Below, in pieces: positions 1-12,555 of a stretch of DNA of 64,000 bases (within the stretch, counting starts at the first letter, position 1; the number at the start of each line of letters is the position of its first letter). Under the pieces are notes generated by a model that saw nothing but the letters and a program-made list of their open reading frames with translations, was not told where the DNA came from and searched no databases. The position numbers and the translations under genes were made by a program. The stretch spans positions 13,241,485 through 13,305,484 of the forward strand of contig NC_049979.1 in NCBI RefSeq assembly GCF_000003815.2, given 5' to 3'. Source of the DNA: Branchiostoma floridae. Its lineage: Eukaryota > Chordata > Leptocardii > Amphioxiformes > Branchiostomatidae.

Positions 1-418
1 GCTCAGCACAGTGCACCATTAAACTATCTAAATTCTCGTCAATCCCCACACACTGGGTTTTACTAAAAAAACTATATACCGTTCCTTGGAAATATGTTTC
101 AATGTGTCCGAATTCATGATCACTATCTTTTCAAATTGTACGTTACTCTTACGATCGAAAATGTCCTGCAGGACCTCCTGCAGCTGCATATATAGACGCA
201 CGCCCCCCTCCCACCCGCACGTAAACTGTTCCAATCGTTGCACAATAAACTTGACTGTATACCCTCCACAAAATCTTTCGTCAAATGTCGTGCTCATTTT
301 ACTCACATGACACTACGCCTTAGAATGTAATGTTATATTTTAATACATCCGAATTCCAGAAAGATAACTTTACAAACTGTACCAATTTCTGTACGATAAA
401 AATCTCACCTCCTCCGCA

Positions 419-663
419 CCGTCAACGCCCGTGAGGGTATTTACCGGAATAACCCGAAATGACCCGGAATAACCCGGAATAACCGTAATATTTCTTGTTC
501 CCATGGCCATATATACATTATTTTATGCCAAAATATTGCATTCTGCGATCTTAACTTATCAAAGCACACTGTATTTCGGTAGCTTTCATCCTTTATTAAG
601 GTTATTACGGGTTATTCCGGGTTATTCCGGGTTATTCCGCTAAATACCCGGACCCGTCAACGC
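419..663. mobile_element. Small non-autonomous DNA transposon with inverted-repeat ends and a 10-bp target duplication
   Basis: Bases 419-428 (CCGTCAACGC) recur at 654-663, and the 225 bases between them form an inverted repeat. The left arm reads GGGTATTTACCGGAATAACC and the right arm, read on the other strand, GGGTATTTAGCGGAATAACC. Each arm holds several copies of the sub-motif GGAATAACCC. A 9-11 bp target duplication is usual for Mutator-like elements, so that superfamily is the best guess. There is no coding capacity. It lies downstream of the ESF1 stop codon, beyond the proposed polyadenylation signals. The exact outer ends are uncertain by a few bases because the outermost terminal bases pair poorly. 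Confidence 0.75.
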
Positions 664-825
664 TATCGCAAAATGAACCGTGCGATTTAACGACAACTCC
701 TCAAATGTTACATGACCAGTGTTTTACTGCAAATCAAGAAACATTTTCCTTTCCTAGACTTTGCTAATGAGCGCTGCAATGTTTTCTGTACGAGTAGAGG
801 TCATGGATAAACAGTATTCTTACAA

Positions 826-941
826 CGTTTATTTGAAGGGCTAAGAAGGGCTGAGAATTGTCGTAAAAACGCACGGTACATTGCGTTTATTTGAAGGGCT
901 GAGAAGGGCTGAGAATTGTCGTAAAAACGCACGGTACATTT
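826..941. repeat. Two tandem copies of a 58-bp unit in the ESF1 3' region
   Basis: Copy 1 is 826-883 and copy 2 is 884-941, both starting CGTTTATTTGAAGGGCT. They differ at very few positions, so the duplication is recent or homogenised. Within each copy the short motif GAAGGGCT is itself nearly repeated. Each copy carries TTTATT, which reads AATAAA on the ESF1 strand. Confidence 0.9.
828..891 (-). terminator. Candidate duplicated polyadenylation signals of ESF1
   Basis: AATAAA is present on the minus strand at 828-833 and 886-891, about 220-280 bases past the ESF1 stop codon. No closer AATAAA was seen in this 3' region. Both signals sit in the 58-bp tandem repeat. Use of either is inferred, not shown. 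Confidence 0.5.
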
Positions 942-991
942 TGCGACCATAGCAGACCCATCCAAGGACGAACCATTAAACCGGGCACAAA

Positions 992-1015
992 GCCGGGCGC
1001 CTTCGGCGCCCCGGC
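992..1015. other. GC-rich hairpin with a three-base loop
   Basis: A stem of about ten GC-rich base pairs closes around a TTC loop. In the ESF1 transcript it would lie in the 3'UTR between the stop codon and the candidate polyadenylation signals. It could be an RNA structure or the remnant of a transposon end. No function can be assigned. Confidence 0.5.
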
Positions 1016-1109
1016 AAAAATCAGCCATGTGATTACACTTCCACTACGATAAAACATGATATGAAATCAGCAGATTTTGATAGAGAAGCAAATTTAGTTT
1101 CACAAATTG

Positions 1110-4100
1110 CTAAGAAGATTTCATTTTCTTCCTTGCCTGGAACTGACTAGTTTTGGCCTTAACTGACTTCACCAGCATGTCTAGGGATGCTTCTTGACTC
1201 TTAGTCTGTTCCTTTGCTGGATCAACTTTTTTCTCTGTTGGCACTTTCCTCTTCTTGCCCTTTGCCCTTCTGTGTTGCTTCTCTGTGAGGATGGCGTCCA
1301 TGGCTTTGGTTTTCTTGTAGCCAGGATCGGAGGGGTCGATGTTGTACAGATGGGAGGAGTACACAGCCTCAAACCTGGGGTCCTGCACATCAATCTGGTG
1401 GGGGAACAACAATGTCAACCATAATCCAACCATACTAATAAAATGTGACAAAAGTCATTTAAATTCAAACTTACTTCCTTGCAGAAAAAGATAGTCACTA
1501 GTGTTCTCCTCAAGTGATGGCAAGCCTATAACATAATAAGGCACAAAGTTTGCCACTAGATATGGTTGGTTACTGGTCTGTACCTCAAAGTTGTCCTCCA
1601 GCTTTGTCCCTTGTTTCTCTGTTGTGTTTCTGTCCTTCTTTTTCTTCCCTTTCTTCTTCTCGTCAGCCTGGGTCTCGGCTTCAATGATGTCCTTCATGTT
1701 GAAGTGCCGTTTGTTGTCCTCTCCATCCATCATCAACAGCTCTAGCTCAGCCTGCATGGTTGGGATTTACAAAATATCATAACAGTCGAAGCATATCAGG
1801 TGAACACAGTGGAAGTGAACCAGTTTGTGTAGCACTTGGCCGGTGATTTAAGTGGCTTTTATAACTTTGTACAAGTACAAGAGGGCTGTGTGTCAAATCC
1901 TTCATGTGTCACCATGCCAAAATTGCTCTTGAGACATACAATGGGTAAGCACACACGGAAGTCTGCAGGAAAAGTTTTCACATGGAATGATACGAAACTA
2001 GATTCATCCTTTCCTCACCTTCTGTTTCTCCTCCTCAGGGGTGGGCTCCTCCACTTTTTTCCTCTCTCTCTTCTTTCTCTTCTTGGACTTGTCATCTGTA
2101 ATCAAAATGACTTCACTAAGGCCATCATGAATGAAATAAGATGACTGGCAAACAAAGCTAATCATGACCTGTAAGTTTGTAAGCCATTTAGAAATACATG
2201 CAAGACAAAACTGAAACTGAAAAAGTATATAACAGGCCATCTGACAAGCAAAGGAAAGTGACTGTTCTCCTCTCCAGTCGTTTATACCAACACTATGTTC
2301 CACAGTCCTTACCAGTCTGTAACTTCTCGAGCTCCTCCTTGAAGTATTCATCCCCCAGGTCCACTCCTGCAGGTAGGTCCTCCTCACCTGACTCCTCAAC
2401 CTCCTCAAACTGGGGAGGGACAGATGGAGGGAAGAACACAGGAATGGATGAACAACACTTGTAGAGACAGACAGGCATGAAAATGCTTAAAAGAATGCAG
2501 GGAGTACTTTGTACATGTTGAGGTACCTTGTTACCTATCAAAGATCCTGGATATTAATCAATTTCTGTTGTGTAAACTGACAATGAAGTGTGTGCAACAA
2601 TGTCACACCCATATACCAGTGTTTCTTAAGCAGTGTTGCACTGAAGTGAAAACTTGCTCAAACCTTTCTCTCCTCCTGTATCTTCTTCAGTTCCTGCTTC
2701 CTTTCTCTCTTCTTTTGTTTTTTCTTCTCCAGGTACTGTTGCCAGGGTGTGCTCTTTTTGTCTTCTGTCTTCTTCTTCACAAGGTCTTCTGCCTTCTCAC
2801 GCAGACCTGGGGTGCATCATGACAAAGTATTCATCAGACATTCCCACATTTTCTGTAGCAGGGGGATTTCATCTTTACCTTTTCTTCTGTGTCCTAGAAG
2901 TATTAGTCATAACAGCCCTTTCTTTTACACAGCAACATGTTGTCTGCTGTAAATATCTGAAACAACTACACAGTGCTAAAACCCCTCCTGCCACTGATTC
3001 TTATTGACCAACATAAAATACCATGCTATCTTCAAACCTATCTTAGACCTTAGTGTAAATGTTTTTCTTTAGGTCTTCCACTGTAAATGCTATGTTGTTT
3101 AACATGCAAATATAGGCAATACTGTAGACACAACTGTACCCACCAGGCTCCCATGTCACCTCCATCTCCATGTCTTTCTCAAACTCTGTCTTCTCTTCCT
3201 TCTTATCCAGCCCCAGCAGCAGAGCACGGTACTTGGCTATCTGGTCTTCATCCTTCATCTCCTCCTCTTCCTCTTCTTCTTTCTCCTCCTCATCACTAGA
3301 TGCACCAATCAGATTAGCCAGGCCTTTATGGACAAATCAGAGAGCAAGTTTAACTCTGGAACTATGGTGTGAAAATGGAGAAGCCTGATATCTTCAAATT
3401 CAGGAGTGACATAAGACATAGTTGAGTACAAATAGTGAGGGACCATGTGAGGTAGGTCATACTCACTGCTTAAACTTGTGAACTAACAAGGAATCAGTCA
3501 GTTCCTTCAAACACCTCTCTAAACAAGACGTAATATCCACCTAACTTAGTCTATGAATCTATTGTTTATGCACTGTCAAATCTTTACTACAAAGTCCATC
3601 TCATATTGAGTTTGACAGTATATTGTTTATATAAGCTTCTCTGGAACACCATGTCCTTACCTGCATCTTCCTCTCCACTGGATGAAGCCAGGTACTCTGT
3701 CAGGTCAAGTTTGTCGATGTCTTCTTCCTTGAACTTCCTCATGGTCACATTGAGCCGTTCCTTGTTGGTCTCGTCCCATGTGAGTTCCACGCTGGTCTGC
3801 TGCAGTGCCGTGTTGAAGAACACGGAAGGGTTGTAGGTCGGAGGCACGTCTGTGGCCACCTGGGTCGGCTTCTGGTCATCAAAGGTCATGTCATCTGGGA
3901 TAAATCTTGAAAAGAACGAGGGGTTATAGTTTTATGTTACAACATATGGCTTCTTTTGGGTACAGAAGGCCGCCGTGTTTTACCCAGCTTCAACTTTTGC
4001 TTGAGAAACAAAAGAACAGGAACACAAAATATCTCAAGATACATTAATCAGAAGAAAGATTTTCTCTTAAAAACACATCAGATAAATCCTGACCTGAGGT

Positions 4101-6691
4101 CCATCCTGGCTGCACTCAGCTCAAACTCGATCCCATCACACTGTTTGTAGATGGCAGCAGAAGTCTGTACAGAGTCACACTCCACCACAGCATAGTAATA
4201 CTTCAGTCTGTTCAGCTGGTACCTGCGCAGTCTCTCTGTACTGTACTTGGAGCCCTGGTTACCACAGTGTAAAATGTCATTTAGGTAAGGCTTCAGACAA
4301 CTTTATGTAACACAGTATCTTATAATTGGATGTATGCTGGAGACATATGTTGAACACTGAACTGTGCGGTTGGAATTGACTCCAATATTTTGAGTACTGT
4401 ATTCTGGTATCCACATAACGAGGTGAGCTGAATCCACGAGGATGACTTTGCATGAAATGGATACACAACATAAGGAAAGACCTGCTCAACCTACGCAGTA
4501 TCAACCAGACAGGCATCTGGCAGGCTACCATCAAGTCACCATATCTATGTGAAAGCACATTTAACCCTTGTCCTGATGGGGAACAAATGATAATAAACTG
4601 GGTGGTGAATGAGTGTGTAAGTGAGCTAAGTCATATTGAGGAATCAAGATACACACTTGCTCTGTTTCATTCTCCTCTTCATGGTTATCATCTCCCCCTA
4701 GCAGTTCAGCAGGTCCTTGCAGGTCTTCCTCCTGTAATCGCTTGCCACCGTACTCAGATGGGAATATCTGGTGGTTAAAAGGGAAAAGAAAACATCAGTT
4801 GAACACTGTCAATGTTTGATGACTTCAGACATTAGAGCAAAGGCTTTGAATCTGACAATGGCTGGTATTTATGCATAGTCTTTTTTTTCTTACTCAAACT
4901 TAGAATATCTATATTAGCTTACTACATGTTTTGTGATCATGCTTAGTTTGCCTTTTTGCCTTTCATCCACAGTATCACCTTTCATCCTCTCAATCAAAGC
5001 TATTGTTAAGTCTACCAACAAACATAAATCAAAACAAGTTTTACATGCACAAGGAAAAGTAGCATACTGCTATGTTTTATTTCTAAAACAATCTTGATTC
5101 TTGAAATAGAAGACTTAGACTCAACATCACTTCACAAGGCCATACAAGCTTTCTCTGCCAGTACCTTAACAGACTTGACCACTCCTCCTGTGGGTTTGAA
5201 TGAGTTAAAGACCACCAGCAGGTCCACAGCCTTGATCCTGTCCCAGTCCATGTTACACACTGCAAACCTGCAGGTGGGCTTGTCTACATTCCAGAGAATA
5301 CAACACTGGTCAGGACAAGTCAGCCACATTAGGAATACAAGTCTTTAGCAGACAAAGTTGTCGCTTTCTGTCTATAGAATAGAACGAGCAGTACTTCACA
5401 TTGTATGCTTAGAGTTACCACTGAAAAAAACTAATCTAATAGGGGTGGAAAAGGGAGGGGTTTACTAGTAGGGAAAAGCACTATTTCAACCAAGTAACTA
5501 AATAACATGTTATCAACAAGGTCAAGGATGATACAGATCAGAATTACCTAGACAGTATTACCTCCTTTTACGTGAAGTTATGAAGGCCTATGCATTAAGA
5601 CAACATGAGGTACCATAAGTAAACATTCCAACACTAACCTGTCGTAGGGGCAGATTTGTCCAACTCTCCCCACTCATGTTCTGACTCCTCCTCATCAAAC
5701 TCCAGCTCAGAGTCAGACGAGCTGGTCTCCATGTTCCCTTCACCTCGAGCCAGATCAACCTTGGGTCCCTCATCCTCATTATCACTGCTGTCATCATCAT
5801 CAGACTCATCATCACCAGTGTCATCTTCTTCTTCATCATCATCTTCCTCCTCCCCTCCCTCCCTGCTGTCTGACTCCAGCTTTCTAACTTTCAACAAATC
5901 TTCCCTTCCTGGCTGATCAAGTCCACTGTCACTGCCTGTTGTGAAACACATTGGTTATCTACATGTATATTAACATTTAGGTTGCACTGGAACTGGAAGA
6001 AACTGTTACATGATCCAAAGATATAGTTTGATGTCAGTGTGTATTTTTCTAAACAGCTTTGACATCTTTAAAGGGATCTTTGCATTCAATGATAAAAATT
6101 ACAAGATAAGCTACATGAGTAAGGTTGTCTTGCATACTTCTTTAAATGTAGTGACCTACAGTAGGCATTTTTGGATATGATCATACATGTGGAACGTTAC
6201 ACATGCTTACCTGATTCACTTTCTGTTTCATCTCCAGAACTTTCCAGGTGGCTTTCTTGGTCCTGGTCTGGGATATCACTGTCTGATATTTTCTGAGCAG
6301 TTCTCTCACTACTTTTAGTGATCTTAGATGTCATGCCTGTCTCATCTCTTGATTTGTTCTGAGCTTCCATTTCTGTCCTTGATTCTGCTTTATTCTTTGA
6401 TGATTTCTTCTTTTCTGTCCTTTTGGACTTCTCCATTTGAACATCTTCTTCACTATCTTCCTCAGAATCTGAACTTGACATCTCATAGAATCTCCTCAGG
6501 TCCTCCTTAGATGTCCTGTTGATGGGACGTCCCCGCTTGTCCACCTGGTACTTGACCTTGAACCTTTTGTCCTTAAACATTCCCTGGAAACGCTTATCGA
6601 CCTTGACCTTGCGCTCATGGCTGGGCACCGTGCGGAAGCGAGGGTCTTTGGGGATGTGGGAAAAACGACTGTCTTTCTTCAGATCCTCCAT
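1110..6691 (-). CDS. ESF1: ESF1 homologue, nucleolar pre-rRNA processing factor (12 coding exons)
   Basis: ESF1 is a nucleolar protein needed for 18S rRNA maturation and small-subunit assembly. Coding exons in transcript order are 6211-6691, 5639-5935, 5165-5283, 4657-4767, 4094-4254, 3661-3905, 3144-3323, 2664-2806, 2313-2409, 2019-2095, 1584-1751 and 1110-1394. All junctions are GT-AG, the phases agree, and the total of 2364 bases gives 787 residues plus stop; human ESF1 is about 850. The start ATG at 6691 has a good context (TTCACCATGG) and is followed by the family N-terminus, with DPRF at 16-19 and KVKVDKRF. Next come a long acidic D/E/S-rich tract (exon 2), an RRM-like region beginning AVCNMDWDR (exons 3-6, interrupted by charged residues), lysine/glutamate-rich coiled segments, and a C-terminal NUC153 motif (DPRF ... 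NIDPSDP ... KKTKAM, from about residue 694). The in-frame sequence upstream of 6691 is not conserved. The whole coding region is present and unbroken. Confidence 0.95.
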
Positions 6692-7840
6692 GGTGAATCT
6701 GTTCCTTGGTGTGTGCTTACTGTGTGACAACATCAGGTGAAAGCAACACTGTTTAATCATAGAGGGAGCATGACAGCTTCTATAACTTACTTGTTGACAG
6801 TATTTTAGAATAAAACTTTGAAACCTAAAATGTGACCGTCCACTAGACGCCACCTGTCTCATAATTTGGATTAGGAAATATCGTTCAGAATAGTTGGGTG
6901 AAGGTTGTTTCCAATGGGAGCCCACTAGTTAGAAACCAAGTTTTAATGATGAAATATTATTTTAGCTGTGGCAACCAATGCAGGAATATCTCTTGCTGTC
7001 TTGCTCAGTAATTGATGCATAAGCACATTCACCGTTCTGATTACATACGTGCAGCAACAGGTATTGTGGGTACTGTAAATGCATTTAAGTTTGTGGGGGT
7101 TTACTTTCACAGTAGCGGGAAAATTGAGAGTTGTCGGTGGTTTTAAGTTTGCGGTAGCACCATAGACTATAATGGAAAAATGTTCGCGGCAGTTTTAAGT
7201 TTTCGGTGAAGTGGTCACTAAGAAACTGTGAACATGAAACCACAATGAACATTTCTGCATTTACAGTAATATGTCAAATATGAAGGCCCCAGAGACATAA
7301 ACAAAGCACGTTTGGACATTTTTATGCATGCTGAGACACTGGTCGAAAACTGTTTACAAGTTAGGGGCCTTTACCTTTGACATATTAACCACAACTCCGG
7401 TTGCTGCAAATACCTACAGTACATGAAAGTGTGACAGACAGTATAAGACAGCAGACAAAAGACAGCAAGAAATATTCCTAAAACGATCGCCACGGATAAA
7501 GCTAGACTTTATAGTAAGTCAACTTAATGTAGCGTATTTTCCTATAGCAGAGGTTAACGTTAACGTCTTACGTCAACACCGGTACACCTGAGCAAGGCTG
7601 CACACGCACCAACTGAACTACCCCCCTCCCCAACGCCCATGCCTAGCTTCACTCCCCTGCTTCTATCTTTAATAGAGCGAATGCGTCGACGTTCCGCAAC
7701 TGCCGATAGGTTCAGTAAACTTACCAGACTCCACTTTAGATATAAAGGTTCACAGTGCTATCTAGGACTGGCAAAAACAACGGAATCCTTCCCACACACG
7801 TGTGTACATCTTCAGCTCACCCAACTTCTGCTTACTTCCG
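6692..7840 (-). other. ESF1: Predicted ESF1 5'UTR: untranslated exon 1 and intron 1
   Basis: A strong donor, CTG|GTAAGT on the minus strand, ends a putative exon at 7725. The nearest good acceptor before the start codon is CACACAG, giving an exon 2 that begins at 6719, 28 bases before the ATG. The transcription start is placed loosely at about 7750-7840, just downstream of the paired ETS sites. The exon contains no conserved reading frame. The intron holds a MITE at 7071-7268. This is a prediction from splice signals only. Confidence 0.45.
7071..7268. mobile_element. MITE with CTGTAAATGCA ends (copy A)
   Basis: The element begins TACTGTAAATGCATTTAAGT and ends TTTCTGCATTTACAGTA, so CTGTAAATGCA forms the inverted ends flanked by TA on both sides. 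TA duplication is typical of Tc1/mariner-type elements. The interior is made of degenerate motifs such as TTTTAAGTTTGCGGT and is shared with a second copy at 60504-60718. It has no coding capacity and lies in the predicted first intron of ESF1. Confidence 0.8.
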
Positions 7841-7848
7841 CTTCCGGT
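7834..7848 (-). promoter_or_regulatory. Paired ETS/GABP-type sites at the predicted ESF1 promoter
   Basis: The minus strand reads ACCGGAAGCGGAAGT, two overlapping GGAAG cores. Tandem GABP/ETS sites are common at promoters of housekeeping genes, including ribosome-biogenesis genes. They sit about 110 bases upstream of the predicted exon 1 donor. No TATA box is obvious. The promoter assignment is inferred. Confidence 0.45.
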
Positions 7849-7860
7849 AGACCTTTTGTG

Positions 7861-10800
7861 GCATACCCACAAGTCTTTGCGCACCATAGGCGATCGCAAT
7901 CAAACCGTATACAATGTACTTGCTATTAAATCAAACAGGAAGGAAGAAAAACAATTCTTTTGGTTAGTACCAACGATGGTAGGTTCTGTCCGTCAGTCGA
8001 CAGAATATTTGACATCGCTGTATCCAGTAATAGATGCACATTTGTTAAAAGCCGCAAGAGGGGGCTCGTGATATGTGAAGTACGAAGTTTGCATATACCG
8101 CCATGCCACCTGTTCTTGCCATCTGTCATCGGTTGCCTGTCAGATTACCAAGAAAATGCTGTCAACAGCAATCAAGGAATGAAGTGAAAATATTTCCCCA
8201 AAGCGCATGTGCCTGAGCTGAGCAACAGAGAAAATTTCGAGGGCTAAACATATATGAATATATTACTCTTCTTCTGATCGTATATTTGTCCGTACTGAAG
8301 TTTCTTCCTTCTATTATAAAAGAAATCTGACGATCGACATTGCAAGGTCTTGTGCTATCTTTCTGGGCTTTCTGGTGGATATGACTGTAGTTATGCTGCC
8401 ATTCGTTCTAAAGGAAAGGACAGGCGGTGCAAATTAACACTATGTCCTGTACTGTGAAGCTTGTTAACGCTTATGCGTGCGCATCAGTATTCCTTCTCAT
8501 GTCTCCGCATATTGTATTGACAGTATCAAATTTACGAATGAACCCAATTAGTTCCTAAGCTGGTTCATTACCCCGGGGGAAAACGGCGTAGCTTTGACAG
8601 CTATCCGGGGATAAACTCGGGAGTGATGAGCTGTGACACGCTTGGAGTGGTCCTCAGGTAGAGCCAAGCGTTCTGACACCGCGAATCACCGACAACTCGT
8701 TGGTCCTTAACTTAATGGAGGTTTCGTCTCTCTGATGGTGAAATGATAGATACGTTACCGTAGGCTTATTCCTTGTCGCAGTAAATCGGTGTTTTTATGA
8801 TACCTTACATCATCGCTTGGGGGGATTTTCAGGCTTTTATAGGACTTCACAGCCGAGTCGGACGTTATGTAAAAGACGACCTTTAAAACAATCTCAGTTC
8901 GCTAAACGTGTTTACTCTACTAGTAGTAGCTGTAGATAAATGAAACCTTTTCAGAGTCAGCTGGATAAAAGAATGGGGAGAAAATTCAATTCTTGGAACA
9001 TAATTGGAGCCCAGAGCAACTCCGGATATCTGTTCATGATATAAGAGTTCCACATTCCACGAATGCTTGAAGTGGGTTTATGCCTGCTCCCGGCTACGAA
9101 ACGGAATGTTGGATCGAGATAATTTTCTTACTTGTGAGCAAGAAACATTTAGCTAACTAGCTGCTATTGGTGTGATAGCGGCGTAGAGTCTCTTGTCCTT
9201 TTGTCCGTGTTTAGGAAGAATGGAGCGTCTGTACTCCCTTGGTTACATAAGGTGTCCTGTTTCTAGGACGCTCACAGGGACTTTACTTTACTTCGTGACT
9301 TTGCCTGACCTTCAAGTTCCCCACCTGTGGAACTACAAGTGGGTTGGAGGGTACGACGTTATTTGCGCTCTGTGCAAAAACCTATCATTGTGTGACAGCA
9401 ATTTGCTGAAGTGACAAGGGACGTCCCCGTCGCATCACAGGCAGCGATTAACGAATCGCGACGAGCGACGTAAAAACATTTCTGGTGTCACCTGCATCGC
9501 GCTGGGTTAGTTATCTTCGGGAATCCGGCACGTCGTGTCATGGTGCCGCGGAGTTAATCCGTCACATGTATGCAGCGGAACGGCTCGGAGATTGGGGTCA
9601 GAAGGGTAAAAGGGCTCAGCAATTGACATGTCTTAATAGGGATTAATTGAAGTGTAGATATCTGTTAACTTAAACGACAAGCCAGTCGTGTTTTCAATAA
9701 TGGTCACCGTCACAGCAACCAATAAGTTAACAAAGTTCTACACCGAATAAATTATTATTGCATAACAATTAAAAAGGCAATCAGAGACACCAACATATAA
9801 ACACAGACACATACTGAGCGAGAGAGAGGAAGAGAGAGGGGAAGAGAGAAAGAGAAAGAGATAGAGATGGAGATAGATCTAGACGGACATACATGCGCGC
9901 GTAATCCGTGTGGCAAGTCCTCTGCGCATCTAAAACCTCTCGCTTGAACACCCACCCACTATTTCTCAAGGACTGACTGTACAAATATCATTCCGTTCGT
10001 AACCTTTGCTGGTTGTGGTGTGTATGAAACACATGTTGCTATCTTGTTTAACTGTCTTGTGGGATTTGGTGTTCTTGTGTGTCGTTCGCTCCCCTATCAG
10101 CCATGCAACTTTACGAGATTGACTATACCGCCGAAGTGCTGCATTAGAGCTATAAGATTAGTCAAGCACCACGCTATCATGTCACAACCCCATTACTTTC
10201 TGTGTATTGTGATTTGAACTTGTCCAATTGAAACCACTCCATCCCCTAGCGGAGAAGTCGGAGGTTGATAAGGCGGTTCCTGGCCGGTCCTGAGGGCGGG
10301 CTGATGCCTTGTGTGGCGGGAGGACGGCGCTGCAGCTGCGGTCCTGGACATTGTCACAGTCCTCAAGGGGAGTTCACTGCAGGGGCGGCGCAAGAAGTAG
10401 ATCCATACACTACCACTAAGACTGCCTTCTCTTAGATATTGTATTCATGTGAAGTACTTACATATGTGTGTGATGAATTGTTCTGCGACAAAGGCAAGCA
10501 TGCAGACCAAATTGTTTCCCCAAAAAATATTGCAACTAGAAAGTTTTTCAAAGAGTGAGGATAAACAAAAATAAGTGCATAAACCTGATTCAGAGGTGTG
10601 TGTATTTGATTCCATTTTGCTGATCGAGATTGCGCAAAAGGTGGTGGTTCTGAACAGGTGCCTCTTGTTGATTATCGGCGCGTTTCAATATTACCAAACC
10701 ACCTGTACAGGCCGCCATACTACTGTCCGGGAAGGGTTAGTCTCAAGAGACGCAGTGACTATCACCATCAGGTTATGTAAAGTATAAGCTGCGTTATAGA

Positions 10801-12555
10801 TAACGTTATCAGTACCGGCGACTTATGTTCAAACATAATCCAGGGTGACAACAAGTGCCACACACATTAGGTCATTAGGGAGTATGTTAGCATCTATTAA
10901 CGTTACACATGCATAAAACTTTATCAACATTGGTTTTTCTGACAACGTACAAAGCAACCGTTCTGGCGCACTTGGTACCGATCCCTTACAGCGTCAGCGT
11001 TATAGCGTAATCCAGCCAAAACATTCCTACTTTCATGGCAGCTTCATGCTCTTAAAGTTCGGGATTTTCTTCTTTAGATCATGTTCCTAGATTGGTCTAT
11101 CCCAAACTCCTCTTGTTGTACTGACTAAAATTTGTTTACCGGTAACCGGTGTGCTCGACATGCAGTTGCGGAATTTAACTTCCGTATTAATAACGGAGGT
11201 CAACGACACCCACACATATCCACTATCCTATCATCAACTTCATAACTATGCACTGCAGGAAATATTATATCGTTTCAACCTTTCCCATTCCGAGGCCTTT
11301 CATCTCCCAGTCGGCCGGGCTACCCGCAGGTCCCGCCTTGATATAACACCGGCTTGTTTACCCCAAGGCGGCAAGTACAGTTCGTCGCTTAGCAACGCGA
11401 AAACCTCAGCTCAGGTATGCTTTTTACGGTGATATGGGTAAAATGAGCGCTCTTGGAGGGAATTAAACGGTTATTAGATTTCAGCAGCAGCGCCGATAGC
11501 GTAGCATGCCGCCGCCACTCAGCGAAATGCCAAACGCAAATTAGATATCTCCAGGTTGAAAACAGCCCTTCTACTCCGTCGGTGTATCAAACTTTTGGTT
11601 CGATAGTTGGATGAAATAAACCGGATTTCCCTACGCTATTCCTTCTTGCGTTATGTATGGTCGCTCAAGATATGATGACCATTGAAAATACAAGCAAGCA
11701 GGTATATCAACAACTATATAATCAACACGATATTAGCGATGTAATTATGATATTCTTATGATGCCCGTACTTGAAAGGCTGGTGAAATTATTGTTAACCA
11801 AAGCATGAAAAACAGCCGTTTTGAAGATGAAAGAAGGAGCGCAACCGGCATGTCTCTCCTGGTAGTATCATTATCTATCAATAACATAAAAGAAGAACCA
11901 GGTTTTCTCTTTCAGTGACAAATGATAGATGAAAATATTGTTCACTCCTGGCCATTGATGTAGCAACTATAGCTAGTTTTAACAGCGTCATGATCTAGAC
12001 TTTGTTCATATATTCTGCATATCTGATTATTCGTGGAATGTTAGCAGACATTTACCTCTCCAGAGTGCAACCGAGATGATATGAAGCTACAGCAAAACGA
12101 TCTTCCCGACACCCATGATCACAACAAATCTCACTGACCTTTCGTTCCTCTCTGTTGACTGCCACTAGAGACTATAACATAACAATATGTTGCTTACTCC
12201 GCAGAAGCCATCATTGTAAACACCCGCCCACATAATTTCAAGATTCTATTGCTGACCGTCAGCGAAGCAGGCACCAATTTCGTTTTTTCATAAAACTGTG
12301 CCTGGGCTGGTGGCTGATGTCTTGTTCAGACCAGATGGTGTAGGTGATCATTGAAAATTGATCATCCTTCCAAATTAGTAATATTATGTACGGAAATGAG
12401 AAACGAAATAAATACGAAAATAAGTACGAATATTGATAACAGACAAATCAATTTTTCTGTCTTTCCATCTTTTTGAGCCCAGCCGTGACCGACATATAGC
12501 AGAACTTCTGTACCACTATAATATTCACCAATTTAAGATCAAATTAGCTGGGCTC
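7861..12555. other. Intergenic DNA between ESF1 and INSM, left part
   Basis: No reading frame here resembles a known protein and no splice-linked exon set could be built. The only clear structured sequence is the purine-rich microsatellite at 9815-9876. The rest is unique-looking DNA of mixed composition. It could contain INSM or ESF1 regulatory elements, but nothing in it is specific enough to call. Confidence 0.6.
9815..9876. repeat. Purine-rich (GA)n-type microsatellite
   Basis: About 60 bases are almost entirely G and A on the plus strand, with repeating AGAG and GAGATA units. Open frames over this stretch (serine/leucine-rich on the minus strand) come from the low complexity and are not genes. 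Confidence 0.85.

Noticed and set aside
6692..6925. In-frame extension of ESF1 upstream of the ATG at 6691, giving a longer N-terminus
   Set aside because: The added residues are unlike ESF1 proteins, the conserved N-terminus begins at the ATG at 6691 with a good initiation context, and a splice acceptor lies at 6720.
9781..9984. Serine/leucine-rich minus-strand frames
   Set aside because: They are produced by the purine-rich microsatellite.
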